Below are positions 38,318-46,810 of a stretch of DNA of 64,000 bases, piece by piece. The translations under genes were made by a program, and so were the position numbers. A model generated the notes under the pieces. That model was not told the origin of the DNA, did not search any database, and saw nothing but the letters and a program-made list of their open reading frames with translations. Every line of letters starts with the position of its first letter. Position 1 is the stretch's first letter. This DNA comes from an uncultured Paracoccaceae bacterium. GTDB lineage: Bacteria > Pseudomonadota > Alphaproteobacteria > Rhodobacterales > Rhodobacteraceae. The DNA lies in contig CAJJAR010000038.1 in the NCBI GenBank assembly GCA_905182105.1, forward strand, positions 34,409 to 98,408, read 5' to 3'.

Positions 38318-38725
38318 GCGCGGAAGGCCTGTAAGCCGGATTTTGTCTAGATGCGTTACCACACCCGAGATAGTCATTCATCTTAGCACGCAGTTACCTG
38401 CGCACCTCTAGCTGCCAACCCGGACCTGCTGGGGCAAAAGCAGCCCCGCGACTTGAGTCGCACGCGGTCCCTATTTGGCATTGCTCCTGGTGGGGCTTGC
38501 CTTGCCAGTCCGGTTGCCCGTCCCGCGGTGGGCTCTTACCCCACCGTTTCACCCTTACCTGCGTGTGATATCGGTTGCCCGATCCGCACACAGGCGGTTT
38601 ATTTTCTGTGGCGCTTTCCCTAGGGTTACCCCCGCCGGGCGTTACCCGGCACCATTGCTTTGTGGAGTCCGGACTTTCCTCGCGATTGTTGCCAACCCCG
38701 CGACCATCCAGCCTTCCGCGCAATC
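38318..38725 (-). ncRNA. rnpB: RNase P RNA (class A)
   Basis: On the minus strand the 5' part has GAGGAAAGTCCGGACTCC, the P4/J3-4 consensus. Later segments such as AGGGTGAAACGG (P8/P9 region), the alphaproteobacterial GGTAAGAGCCCACCG, and AAATCCGGCTTACAGGCC at the 3' end complete it. The ends GCGCGGAAGG and CCTTCCGCGC pair as helix P1. About 405 nt, the catalytic RNA that trims 5' leaders of tRNA precursors. The boundaries are set by the P1 helix and are accurate to a few bases. It lies between rpmG and the amidase gene, all on one strand. Confidence 0.97.
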
Positions 38726-38779
38726 GTCTTGTGCGTTTTGTTTGGGGGTTCGTCAATGGGTTGGAGTGTTAGGCCGCTA

Positions 38780-39439
38780 TCAAGATTTAAGAACCGCGTG
38801 GTCCTTGGCACACAAAGGGCCTGTAGCGGATTGGTTCCAACGCATGCGCACGGCTTGCAACAAGTCATCTGCAGATACGCGAATGTCATACCCCGCATGT
38901 GCTGCCAGTTTTGCAAACTCTGTGGCAGAACATCCCTCGGGGGGCGTATCAGCGGCAAGTCCCTGCATGGCCAAACGTGCCCAATCAAACCGTGGACCTG
39001 GATCAATTTTACGACCCGGCGCTAGATCAGAATGCCCGATCACACCCTCAGGCGTTATACCCCAACGCTTCATGATCCGCGGCAGCAGTGTTTCTAACGC
39101 GTGCATCTGCTGTTCTGAGAACGGGTGGGTTCCCTCGTTATCAAGTTCAACACCGATAGAACGCGAATTGATATCATCCTGACCATGCCAGCGCCCTGCC
39201 CCTGCGTGCCACGCGCGCATCTCCTCGGGTACCAACTGTGTCAGTTCTCCAGAATTGGAAATCACGTAATGTGCAGAAACTTCAAATGCTAGATTGCACA
39301 GCCGTTCAATGGCGGCCTGTGCTGTCTTCATAGCAGTGTAATGTACAACGATCAGTGAAGGGCGAAGGCCATCACGCCGGGGACCGCAATTGGGAGAGGC
39401 GATTTGTTCGATCACCCGCGATATTTTGCTGGATTCCAA
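38780..39439 (-). CDS. AmpD-like N-acetylmuramoyl-L-alanine amidase
   Basis: 219 residues. The amidase_2 domain reads PSLIVVHYTAMKTAQAAIER, AHYVISNSGELTQLVPE and MRAWHAGAGRWHGQDDINSR. SIGVELDNEGTH, GHSDLAPGRKIDPGPRFDW follow. The zinc ligands are probably the His in VVHYTA and the His/Asp pair in GHSD...DPG. It cleaves the amide between MurNAc and L-alanine in cell-wall recycling or turnover. No signal peptide, so cytoplasmic AmpD-like. Its first 28 bases overlap the 3' end of the upstream Excalibur gene, which suggests co-translation. Confidence 0.92.
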   Translation of the reverse strand: MESSKISRVIEQIASPNCGPRRDGLRPSLIVVHYTAMKTAQAAIERLCNLAFEVSAHYVISNSGELTQLVPEEMRAWHAGAGRWHGQDDINSRSIGVELDNEGTHPFSEQQMHALETLLPRIMKRWGITPEGVIGHSDLAPGRKIDPGPRFDWARLAMQGLAADTPPEGCSATEFAKLAAHAGYDIRVSADDLLQAVRMRWNQSATGPLCAKDHAVLKS

Positions 39440-40170
39440 TCACAGGCATAACCGTCACCATCTGGATCCAACGCTAGGCGGTCTCTGGTTGGGCCACCAC
39501 GGGTCAAGAATTCAAGCTGAGCATCATCTGCCGAATTGTATTTCGCGCAATTGCGTTGTGTTTTCGCAACTGATGCAAAACCTAAGCGACGATGAACCTG
39601 CATTCCACGTGGATGTTGCGTTTTCAATGCATAGGCCACAACATTTGGCTGATTAGAACCGCTGCGGCTTGGCAATGCCGTTGGCTGAACAACAGCGTAT
39701 TGCGCGCGGCTTGCTGCAATACGCGCCTTATCGCTTTCGATTGAGTGGCGACCAGATACGGCACCAAAATCATTTTCATCAGAAATGCCCGCGTTATTCA
39801 CGGCAACTGGTGCAGGGTTGGATGGGCTAGCATTCACCACCTGACGTCCCGCCTCAACAGAGGTGCGTGCAACATCGTTGCCCAGCGCAACTAAAGTATC
39901 ATTAGCAACAGAACTGGTCTGGGCGTTGACTGTCGCAGCAACCCGAGCCGTCTGAGGCGTAACCGCCTGAACCGTTTGGTTTTGCTGATTGCTGGATGGC
40001 AATGTTTGCGACTGAACCGTCAATGGCGCATCAAGTTGTGTACGTGCGCTGGCTGAAGTATCAAATCCCACACCTTGTCCAGGTGCACCTGCAACACTTT
40101 CAGGAAGTGTAAGTTGGCAAGCAGCCAAAGCACCAAGTGCTGAAGCCATCATTATCAATCGGATCTTCAT
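39412..40170 (-). CDS. Excalibur-domain lipoprotein
   Basis: 252 residues. The signal sequence MKIRLIMMASALGALAAC ends in a lipobox (LAAC) with lipidation at Cys18. A long low-complexity region rich in Gln, Ser, Thr, Ala and Val follows (about residues 30-160). The C-terminal Excalibur motif (LDPDGDGYACDWNPAKY) binds calcium in related proteins. Such proteins are envelope-associated, often near wall-acting enzymes; here the gene is directly coupled to the AmpD-like amidase. Probably anchored in the outer membrane. The middle is likely disordered. Confidence 0.85.
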   Translation of the reverse strand: MKIRLIMMASALGALAACQLTLPESVAGAPGQGVGFDTSASARTQLDAPLTVQSQTLPSSNQQNQTVQAVTPQTARVAATVNAQTSSVANDTLVALGNDVARTSVEAGRQVVNASPSNPAPVAVNNAGISDENDFGAVSGRHSIESDKARIAASRAQYAVVQPTALPSRSGSNQPNVVAYALKTQHPRGMQVHRRLGFASVAKTQRNCAKYNSADDAQLEFLTRGGPTRDRLALDPDGDGYACDWNPAKYRG

Positions 40171-40216
40171 ACTATCTGCCTCTGGTTCGCTTAAGTGCGC
40201 TATATTTTTGCGCTAA

Positions 40217-41698
40217 TTACCACCATTTGGTTGGTTTGGCTATAAAACCTGCAGCTTTCTCTAGCGCATAGGCGGAAGACAGCAGATCGCCTTCTTCCCA
40301 TGGACGGCCAATCAGTTGCAGACCCATTGGCAAACCTTTGGAATCCAGACCAACTGGGACGGAAATCCCTGGCAAGCCAGCCATGTTCACAGTCACGGTG
40401 AACACGTCATTAAGGTACATTTGCACCGGATCAACATCCGTCATCTCACCCAAACCAAAGGCCGAAGAAGGTGTCGCAGGTGTCAGGATTGCATCAACAC
40501 CAGCCGCAAACACGTCTTCAAAGTCTTTCTTGATCAACGTGCGTACTCGGCGGGCGCGGTTGTAATAGGCGTCATAGAAACCAGCAGACAATACATATGT
40601 CCCGATCATTACGCGGCGCTGCACTTCTGGGCCAAAGCCCTCAGCGCGGGTTTTCTCATACATCTCTGTGATGCCATCGCCCGCGTCCAATGTGGCGCGG
40701 TGGCCGTAGCGAACACCGTCATAGCGAGCGAGGTTCGAAGATGCCTCAGCAGGGGCAATCACGTAGTACGCTGGCAATGCGTATTTTGTGTGTGGAAGGG
40801 AGATATCAACAATCTCTGCACCCGCATCACGCAACATGTCAGCGCCGTCAGCCCACAGTTTGTCGATCTCTGCAGGCATGCCGTCCATGCGGTATTCTTT
40901 TGGCAGACCAATTTTCTTGCCGCGAATGTTGCCTGTCATGAGGGCTTCAAAGTTCGGCACAGCCAAATCAGCGCTGGTGCTGTCCTTTGGATCATAGCCA
41001 CACATGGTTTCCAACATGATCGCCGCATCGCGTACCGATTTAGTCATTGGGCCCGCCTGATCAAGGGAGGAGGCAAACGCCACCACGCCCCAGCGTGAAC
41101 AACGGCCATAGGTTGGTTTAATGCCAACAGTGCCCGTGAAGGCCGCAGGCTGGCGAATAGAACCACCCGTATCCGTCCCAGTCGCAGCCAAACACAGGTC
41201 AGCCGCAACGGCCGCCGCAGAACCACCGGATGATCCACCTGGGGTCAACTGCCGCTCGTCAACTTTCCATGGGTTGATCGCGTTGCCGTAAACGGATGTC
41301 TCATTAGAGGAACCCATAGCAAATTCGTCCATGTTGAGTTTGCCCAACATAACCGCACCACTTCCCAGCAGGTTGCCAGAAACGGTTGATTCATACTCTG
41401 GCAAGAAGCCTTCCAAAATACGTGAACCTGCTTGTGATGGCACACCCTTAGTGCAAAACAGATCTTTGATCCCGATTGGCAAACCACACATCGCAGGGGC
41501 ATCACCCTCCGCAATACGGGCATCGGCCGCTGCCGCTTGCTCCATCGCGATCTCAGGGGTGTGGTGAACAAATGCGTTCAGCGCACCCGCACCCTCGATG
41601 GCTTTCAAACAAGCCTCAGTCAATTCTTTGGACGTGGTAGAGCCAGCACGAAGTGCATCGCGGGCTTCAGCTAATCCAAGTGTGTTTAGATCGGTCAT
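40217..41698 (-). CDS. gatA: Glutamyl-tRNA(Gln)/Asp-tRNA(Asn) amidotransferase subunit A
   Basis: 493 residues, the amidase that releases ammonia from glutamine for transamidation of mischarged tRNA. The amidase signature is [20 protein letters not shown] with the Ser-cisSer region, followed by [17 protein letters not shown]; the catalytic Lys lies in [11 protein letters not shown] near residue 75. It works with GatC (encoded just upstream) and GatB (not in this window). The start at 41698 sits 65 bases after the gatC stop. Full length. Confidence 0.97.
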   Translation of the reverse strand: MTDLNTLGLAEARDALRAGSTTSKELTEACLKAIEGAGALNAFVHHTPEIAMEQAAAADARIAEGDAPAMCGLPIGIKDLFCTKGVPSQAGSRILEGFLPEYESTVSGNLLGSGAVMLGKLNMDEFAMGSSNETSVYGNAINPWKVDERQLTPGGSSGGSAAAVAADLCLAATGTDTGGSIRQPAAFTGTVGIKPTYGRCSRWGVVAFASSLDQAGPMTKSVRDAAIMLETMCGYDPKDSTSADLAVPNFEALMTGNIRGKKIGLPKEYRMDGMPAEIDKLWADGADMLRDAGAEIVDISLPHTKYALPAYYVIAPAEASSNLARYDGVRYGHRATLDAGDGITEMYEKTRAEGFGPEVQRRVMIGTYVLSAGFYDAYYNRARRVRTLIKKDFEDVFAAGVDAILTPATPSSAFGLGEMTDVDPVQMYLNDVFTVTVNMAGLPGISVPVGLDSKGLPMGLQLIGRPWEEGDLLSSAYALEKAAGFIAKPTKWW

Positions 41699-41762
41699 CT
41701 TATCATCTTTCTCAAATCAGGGTGCAGCGCAGGGCTGCTTGAGCGGGTCAATCAGACGTGGC

Positions 41763-42050
41763 TCACTCCATAACCTTAGGCACAGCAAAAAAACCTTCGC
41801 GCGCGTCAGGTGAATTCTTCAAAACAGCTTGTTGTTGCGATCCATCGGAAACCACATCCACACGGCGCTTAAGACGCTGCGGGGTGACAGATGTCATCGG
41901 CTCAACGCCATCCACATCCACCTCATTGAGTTGCTCAATAAAGCCTAGGATATTGTTAAACTCAGCGGCCAATGCTGGCAGCGCATCGTCTTCAACTTTA
42001 ATGCGGGCCAATTTGGCGACGCGGCCGGCGGTGCTTGTATCAATCGACAT
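41763..42050 (-). CDS. gatC: Amidotransferase subunit C
   Basis: 95 residues: MSIDTSTAGRVAKLARIKVE, ALAAEFNNILGFIEQLNEVD, then VEPMTSVTP and a conserved end (DAREGFFAVPKVME). It wraps around GatA and GatB and stabilises the complex. Normal length. The gene leads the gatCA pair. The ATG at 42050 has AAGGGAT upstream. Confidence 0.96.
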   Translation of the reverse strand: MSIDTSTAGRVAKLARIKVEDDALPALAAEFNNILGFIEQLNEVDVDGVEPMTSVTPQRLKRRVDVVSDGSQQQAVLKNSPDAREGFFAVPKVME

Positions 42051-42200
42051 GGGGATCCCTTATCTGCGTAAGGGCGGTTTAACGCGCCCACGCCCCCCTC
42101 GCAAGTGGGTGGTTACTTCTGAATTCGCTTGGGTCAGGGGTCTGGACGCCTCACGAAGTTTGTGAACTACTTAAGACTGTACAGCCAAGGGAGTGTAGAA

Positions 42201-42608
42201 ATGAAACTGACCCTACATCATGTCAGCTTTAGCAGCGAAAATGTCAGTCAAATGGATGCGTTTTATAACGATGTTCTAATGCTGCCGCCCGTCACCGAAG
42301 ACATCCCAAAACAAGAGAAGAACAAAGGGTATGCGGGGCAGCTAGCCTTTCGCACCGATGGCACGGTTCAAACCCACATCGCGCAAAAGGACCTGAGCAT
42401 TGGGTTCAAAACCGGTCACGCCGTCAATCCGGTTGAACGGGGCCACATCGCTTATCGAACGGATGACATAGAAGCGTTCAAAGCCCATCTTGAAGCAAAA
42501 GGCGTCCAATACTCTGACTATGGACACACTGCGGCCGTCGAATGGCACCAAATCTTCTTTTACGACCCAGATGGCAACATCATCGAAGTCCATCAAGTGA
42601 GCGAATAA
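42201..42608 (+). CDS. VOC (glyoxalase/bleomycin-resistance) family protein
   Basis: 135 residues from MKLTLHHVSFSSENVSQMDA. Two beta-alpha-beta-beta-beta modules are visible: HHVSF...FYNDVLMLPP and GHIAYRTDDIEAFKAHLEAK, ending FFYDPDGNIIEVHQV. A metal site of the VOC type is likely from His8, the Glu of the second module and Glu near the C-terminus. The ATG at 42201 has GGGAG upstream, and the longer frame from 42129 is not supported. Dioxygenase, isomerase or glyoxalase activity cannot be told apart from the sequence. Cytoplasmic. Confidence 0.85.
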   Translation: MKLTLHHVSFSSENVSQMDAFYNDVLMLPPVTEDIPKQEKNKGYAGQLAFRTDGTVQTHIAQKDLSIGFKTGHAVNPVERGHIAYRTDDIEAFKAHLEAKGVQYSDYGHTAAVEWHQIFFYDPDGNIIEVHQVSE

Positions 42609-42664
42609 CCACCCTCATATTTACTACACATACTTACCACCCAAGCACTAAACAGGACCTCACC

Positions 42665-43174
42665 ATGAACATCGCCTGGCTGGGCCACGCGAGCATGCTC
42701 ATCTAAATCGAAGATCAGGTCCTGCTGATTGACCCGTGGCTTACTGGAAACCCGATGCTGCCAGAGGGCAAACATGACGCGGCTCTCAAAGGGGCCACAG
42801 ACATCCTTTTTACCCATGGGCACTTTGACCATTTGGCCGATGTGGCGGACCTTCCACAAAAACTGAACGCTCCTGTCGCTGGGATGTACGAGTTGGTTGA
42901 GCATCTGGTCGATGAAGGCGCGATTGAGGGTGATCGGTTCAACATGGGTGGCACGATAATACGCGGCAATGTCGAAATTTCATTGGTCCTTGCCTCCCAC
43001 TCCTCCAGTATTTTTGAAAACGGAAACCGTAAATACATGGGTTCTGAGGCGGGGTTCATCATCCGCGGCGAAGGACACTGTATCTATATCACGGGCGACA
43101 CGGGGATCATGGCCGACATGGAAAAGAAGGAGCTTTCCTGCTTGGAATGCCCACACCCAATTCCAGCAAGGTGA
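42665..43174 (+). pseudogene. UPF0173-like metal-dependent hydrolase: in-frame TAA and lost C-terminus
   Basis: From the ATG at 42665: MNIAWLGHASMLI, then TAA at 42704-42706, then IEDQVLLIDPWLTGNPMLPE and ILFTHGHFDHLADVADLPQK, the metallo-beta-lactamase fold with THGHFDH zinc ligands. It continues through FIIRGEGHCIYITGDTGIMA to ADMEK. After that the sequence stops matching the family (expected about 60 more residues with another zinc His) and ends at TGA 43172-43174. The last part is antisense to a methyltransferase fragment. So the gene has lost its C-terminus by rearrangement, and has an early stop as well. Confidence 0.85.
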
Positions 43175-43334
43175 ATTTCTCTTTAAAGTATGGCACCAAA
43201 ATAAACTCATAAAACCGCATATAGTCGTGCTGAAGCGAGCTTTTGTCTGTCTTATTCTTAATCGCTAAGGCGTCTAAAGTACCCTTTGGCAAAAGCGGAA
43301 TAGCTGTGGCGATAGCTGCGGGTTTGGTAGTCAT
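43107..43334 (-). pseudogene. N-terminal fragment of a SAM-dependent methyltransferase-like protein
   Basis: From the ATG at 43334 the frame reads MTTKPAAIATAIPLLPKGTL, then DALAIKNKTDKSSLQHDYM, RFYEFILVPYFKEKF and LLELGVG. This resembles class I methyltransferases of the cephalosporin-hydroxylase-like type (LAxKxxTDKxxxxHxYxxxY...LEIGVG). After GVG it should continue with the rest of the SAM loop. Instead it enters antisense sequence of the broken hydrolase gene (about 43107-43155). Only about 60 residues of the original are present. The remainder is missing. Confidence 0.65.
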
Positions 43335-43424
43335 ACTCTGCACTCTTTTCGTGTTTTTTGCTACCATGAAGAGATTATTTGATCATTTCAACAAAACACA
43401 ATCTGGAAAGGAGGTGTCAACACC

Positions 43425-43874
43425 CTACCGCCGCTCCTTAAAAAAATCACGTAATAATTTCTGCGACGCAACCGCGTCAATACCGTCATAAACCTCAGGC
43501 GCATGGTGGCATTGCGCGTGTGAAAACACCCGCGGCCCCTGCTCTACCCCGCCGGATTTCGGATCGCTGGCACCGTAATACAGCCGCCCGATACGGGCGT
43601 TGCTGATGGCAGCGGCACACATCGGGCATGGCTCTAACGTAACGTACAGATCGCACCCCGTCAGGCGCTCAGCGCCCAAAGCCGAACAGGCCGCTCGTAT
43701 CGCCAACACTTCGGCATGGGCCGTTGGATCACTCAATTCACGGGTGCGGTTTCCAGCCAATGCGATCACCTGTCCTGCCCCATCCACGATCACCGCGCCC
43801 ACGGGCACTTCGCCCCGATTGGCGGCGGCACGCGCTTGAACCAGCGCCTTTGACATGAAGGATTTAAAAACCAT
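43425..43874 (-). CDS. tadA: tRNA adenosine(34) deaminase
   Basis: 149 residues from MVFKSFMSKALVQARAAANR. The zinc site is HAEVLAIR (catalytic Glu) plus PCPMCAAAI; RGEVPVGAVIVDG and NRTRELSDPTAHAE are conserved. It makes inosine at the wobble position of tRNA-Arg(ACG). The start at 43874 is preferred, since homologues begin MxFxxFM. The frame to 43892 also exists. It is convergent with the fragments at 42665-43334 and divergent from rluB. Essential in most bacteria and intact here. Confidence 0.95.
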   Translation of the reverse strand: MVFKSFMSKALVQARAAANRGEVPVGAVIVDGAGQVIALAGNRTRELSDPTAHAEVLAIRAACSALGAERLTGCDLYVTLEPCPMCAAAISNARIGRLYYGASDPKSGGVEQGPRVFSHAQCHHAPEVYDGIDAVASQKLLRDFFKERR

Positions 43875-43937
43875 AGTTTTAATTGCCACCAAAACCCGTG
43901 CTTTCGCAAGTGCGTAGGATAGTCTAGAGCGGGCGAC

Positions 43938-45185
43938 ATGACAAAAGACTCAAAAGATAAAGCCACCGCTTCTGCAACCGCAGGCGACCGTATTGCCAAA
44001 GTCATCGCCCGCGCAGGCGTAGCCAGTCGACGTGACGTTGAGCGGATGATCGAGGAGGGCCGCGTTTATGTAAACGGGTCCAAAGTTGAGCGCGCAGCAC
44101 TTAACGTGACAGCCGCTGACCGTATCACTGTAGATGGCAAGCAAGTCGGCGAACCCGATGCGCCCCGTCTTTGGCTATATCACAAGCCCGCGGGTCTGGT
44201 CACATCTGACCGCGATGAAAAAGGTCGCAAGACCATCTATGATGAAATGCCCGAAGACCTGCCGCGCGTTCTCGCGATTGGCCGTCTGGATATTAACTCT
44301 GAGGGTCTTTTGCTGCTCACCAACGATGGTGGAATTAAACGCAAACTGGAATTGCCTTCAACAGGTTGGTTGCGCCGCTACCGCGTACGCGTCAATGGCC
44401 GTCCCACGGAAGATACATTCGCACCCTTACGCAACGGTGTCATCGTGGATGGTGAGAAATATCAAGCCATGCAGGTCACGATTGACCGCCAGCAGGGTGC
44501 GAACGCTTGGCTGACTGTGGGCTTGCGCGAGGGTAAGAACAGGGAAATTCGTCGCGCAATGCAAGACGTTGGACTGACCGTAAACCGCCTGATCCGCATC
44601 AGCTATGGCCCATTCCAATTGGGCGATCTAAAGCAAGGCGAAGTCGACGAAATCCGCCGCAAAGTCATGCGCGATCAACTTGGCCTTGATGCTGGTGCCG
44701 CTGATGAACCAGCAGCAACCCCCAAGGGCAAAACCGTCAAACGCGGCGAACGTCCACCACGCAAAGAACCCATTTCGCGGAAACCGTCTGAACAAGGACG
44801 CACGCGCAACATGGCCCGCTCGGAAGCAGATCGCAAAGCTAACGCCAAAGCGGAACCGGTGGGCCGTGGAAAAGGCGCAACAAAGACATTCGGTAAACAG
44901 CACGGTCGTCCTGATCGTTCCGAAGCAGATATGTATGACGAACGCGAAGATGGCTGGAGCTATGGCAAGCCAAAGGGACGCCCAGGCACAAAGCCAACAG
45001 GTCGCCCAATGGGCAAACCGACCGGTCGTCCGACAGGTGGCCCAGTAGGCAAACCGACCAGTCGTCCGACAGGAAAACCAGGCGGCAAGCAGTTTGGCCA
45101 TCCAGCCGGTTCCAGCACTGGCAAGCCAGCAGGTCGTCCACCAAGCAAACCATTTGGGAAACCAAGAGGTCCAAACAACCGTTAA
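43938..45185 (+). CDS. rluB: Pseudouridine synthase RluB family, with long repeat tail
   Basis: 415 residues. The N-terminal S4 domain (RIAKVIARAGVASRRDVERM, residues 15-60) is followed by the synthase domain. It has the catalytic Asp in IGRLDINSEGLLLLTNDGG, then LPRVLAIG and WLTVGLREGKNREIRRAMQD. Family members modify 23S rRNA U2605 or related sites. After residue 255 comes a long basic, disordered tail: lysine/arginine-rich, then repeats of KPTGRP/GKPxGRP from about residue 345 to 410. The tail is longer than in E. coli RluB but common in alphaproteobacteria. Cytoplasmic; the tail probably binds rRNA. Confidence 0.93.
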   Translation: MTKDSKDKATASATAGDRIAKVIARAGVASRRDVERMIEEGRVYVNGSKVERAALNVTAADRITVDGKQVGEPDAPRLWLYHKPAGLVTSDRDEKGRKTIYDEMPEDLPRVLAIGRLDINSEGLLLLTNDGGIKRKLELPSTGWLRRYRVRVNGRPTEDTFAPLRNGVIVDGEKYQAMQVTIDRQQGANAWLTVGLREGKNREIRRAMQDVGLTVNRLIRISYGPFQLGDLKQGEVDEIRRKVMRDQLGLDAGAADEPAATPKGKTVKRGERPPRKEPISRKPSEQGRTRNMARSEADRKANAKAEPVGRGKGATKTFGKQHGRPDRSEADMYDEREDGWSYGKPKGRPGTKPTGRPMGKPTGRPTGGPVGKPTSRPTGKPGGKQFGHPAGSSTGKPAGRPPSKPFGKPRGPNNR

Positions 45186-45303
45186 AGGTGCCTAAATGGT
45201 GAAAATTTCCCTAACGGCTCAGTTTAACAATTGTTATGTCCCCATCTTATGCGCCAAAAGGATGTCAAACTTTTAACGCGTAAATAACGCTTGGGGGCTC
45301 CAC

Positions 45304-46122
45304 ATGACCGATCTGCTGACCATCGAAAACCTTGGTAACCTGCTCATGCTATGCTTTTTGCAGGCTGTTTTGGGTTTTGATAACTTGCTTTACATCAGCA
45401 TCGAAAGCCAACGGGCACCTGTTGCCCAACAAGCTGCTGTGCGTCGTTGGGGCATCCTAATTGCCGTTGCACTACGCGTTGTATTGCTGTTTGTGATGAT
45501 CCAACTGATCGATGCGATGGCAGAACCCTTTATTATCCTTGACTGGACTGACGTGATTACGGGTGGTGTGAACTTTGCCACCTGCGTCTTCATTCTCGGC
45601 GGTATCTTCATCATGTACACAGCCGTCAAAGAAATCGGTCACATGCTTTCTATCGAACACCTTGATACAGATTTGGCCAACAAATCTGGGAAATCAGCGA
45701 AACAGGTTGTGGTTATGATCGTGGTGATGAACCTGATCTTCTCCTTTGACTCTGTGCTATCAGCGCTTGCCATCACCGATGTCTTCCCAATCCTTGCGAC
45801 TGCAATCTTGCTTTCAGGCCTAGCGATGCTTTTGTTGGCTGACAGCGTCACACGCTTCCTTGAAGCCAACCGTATGTATGAGGTTCTTGGGCTGTTCATC
45901 CTGTTGATCGTTGGTGTGGTTCTGATTGGTGAAGCAGGTCAAGCAGCGGCACATGCAATGCACGACGATGCGTTGGCGCTGCGCTTGTTCGGCTACGAAG
46001 TCATCCCAATGTCTAAAACGACATTCTACTTCTCAGTATTGGTGTTGGTCGCAGTTGAAGTCATTCAATCGGGCTACTCACGCAAACTGAACGCTGAACG
46101 CCGCACTGGCTCAAAGCACTAA
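45304..46122 (+). CDS. TerC family integral membrane protein
   Basis: 272 residues with seven to eight membrane segments. The start MTDLLTIENLGNLLMLCFLQ and the motif AVLGFDNLLYISI (acidic residue in the first helix) are TerC-like. The second conserved helix is IVVMNLIFSFDSVLSALAIT. TerC relatives (Alx, MeeF/MeeY) export manganese or assist metalation of secreted proteins; in other settings they belong to tellurite-resistance clusters. The following genes look like a damaged toxic-anion-resistance locus. The ATG at 45304 is close after GGGGGCTCC-like sequence, with no strong ribosome site. Confidence 0.88.
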   Translation: MTDLLTIENLGNLLMLCFLQAVLGFDNLLYISIESQRAPVAQQAAVRRWGILIAVALRVVLLFVMIQLIDAMAEPFIILDWTDVITGGVNFATCVFILGGIFIMYTAVKEIGHMLSIEHLDTDLANKSGKSAKQVVVMIVVMNLIFSFDSVLSALAITDVFPILATAILLSGLAMLLLADSVTRFLEANRMYEVLGLFILLIVGVVLIGEAGQAAAHAMHDDALALRLFGYEVIPMSKTTFYFSVLVLVAVEVIQSGYSRKLNAERRTGSKH

Positions 46123-46191
46123 GCACAATAGAAAACGGATGCGGACTTGTGAAAGCCCGCATCATTCTTACATCCTGTCCAAGGGCGACAC

Positions 46192-46281
46192 ATGGGACCT
46201 AAATCGTTTCGCAAAATCGCATATTCTGCGCTGATCGTTTTGATGTTCGGTGTGACGACCGGTTGGCTGGGAGGTCTATAA
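46192..46281 (+). CDS. Small membrane protein (29 residues)
   Basis: MGPKSFRKIAYSALIVLMFG followed by VTTGWLGGL. One hydrophobic helix with a basic N-terminus, so a small inner-membrane protein. AAGGGCG lies about 6 bases before the ATG at 46192. It fits neatly between terC and the XpaC-like gene, and the stop is 3 bases before the next ATG. Function unknown; possibly a subunit or regulator for TerC-type genes. Confidence 0.6.
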   Translation: MGPKSFRKIAYSALIVLMFGVTTGWLGGL

Positions 46282-46284
46282 AGC

Positions 46285-46807
46285 ATGGCAAGAAAATTTG
46301 GCGGTCAATTTAGCCCAGATGGCTACACATCCGAACGCGGTGAAATCAACAGGCGCTTACGAAAAAGCGCCTGTTGATCCTGTGGGTGCCCGTTCTAGCA
46401 TGCTGTTCATTCCTGCCATTCCGATGGTGTTTAAGTCCCTCAATGAGGGTGCTGTTGCATTAACCGTCATGCTAATCTCAGCCGTAATGCTGACCTTAGC
46501 CGCGTGGTTGCTACGCGGTGGCCTCACCGCTGAAGCAGAATATAACGCGCGCAAAGTGGCACATCGCCCTGCCCTGCCACGCAAACCGATCTCGTCGGTC
46601 CTAACAGGTCTTGGTATCGCATTCGCGGCCTACCGCTCTGAACCGGGCATCGTGGCCACAATCCTTTATGGTTTGGCTGCCGCTGGCCTGCACGTTGCTG
46701 CATTTGGTATCGATCCACTGCGCTCTAGGTGGATTTTTGAGCGTTTAGGCTATTTCATTGATGGTAAGGCAATCGTATTATTATTACGGAATGTCACAAA
46801 GGAGTAA
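46285..46807 (+). pseudogene. XpaC-like (5-bromo-4-chloroindolyl phosphate hydrolysis family) protein, frameshifted and truncated
   Basis: The ATG at 46285 has GGGAGG upstream and begins MARKFGGQFSPDGYTSERGE, the family N-terminus. It ends quickly in that frame. The continuing protein lies in the next frame: VGARSSMLFIPAIPMVFKSL, then AEYNARKVAHRPALPRKPIS and AAAGLHVAAFGIDPLRS, conserved in this family. After LRS the homology ends, and about 150 residues expected (MEGIDTFQ... onward) are absent; the frame runs on with unrelated sequence (WIFERLGYFIDGKAI). Family partners TelA-like proteins, usually next, are missing. So this is a remnant. The frame change lies between about 46340 and 46380. 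Confidence 0.7.
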
Positions 46808-46810
46808 AAA

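Noticed and set aside
38475..39182. 235-codon plus-strand frame across rnpB and the amidase gene
   Set aside because: Antisense to RNase P RNA and to a conserved amidase domain.
34812..43174. In-frame TAG, TGA and TAA codons as programmed readthrough or recoding
   Set aside because: The stops are of all three types, occur in unrelated proteins, and several genes carry additional frameshifts or truncations. No recoding structure is evident. Decay is simpler.
44628..45178. Minus-strand frames opposite the rluB tail
   Set aside because: They reflect the periodic Gly-Lys-Pro-Arg coding sequence on the other strand and have no independent support.
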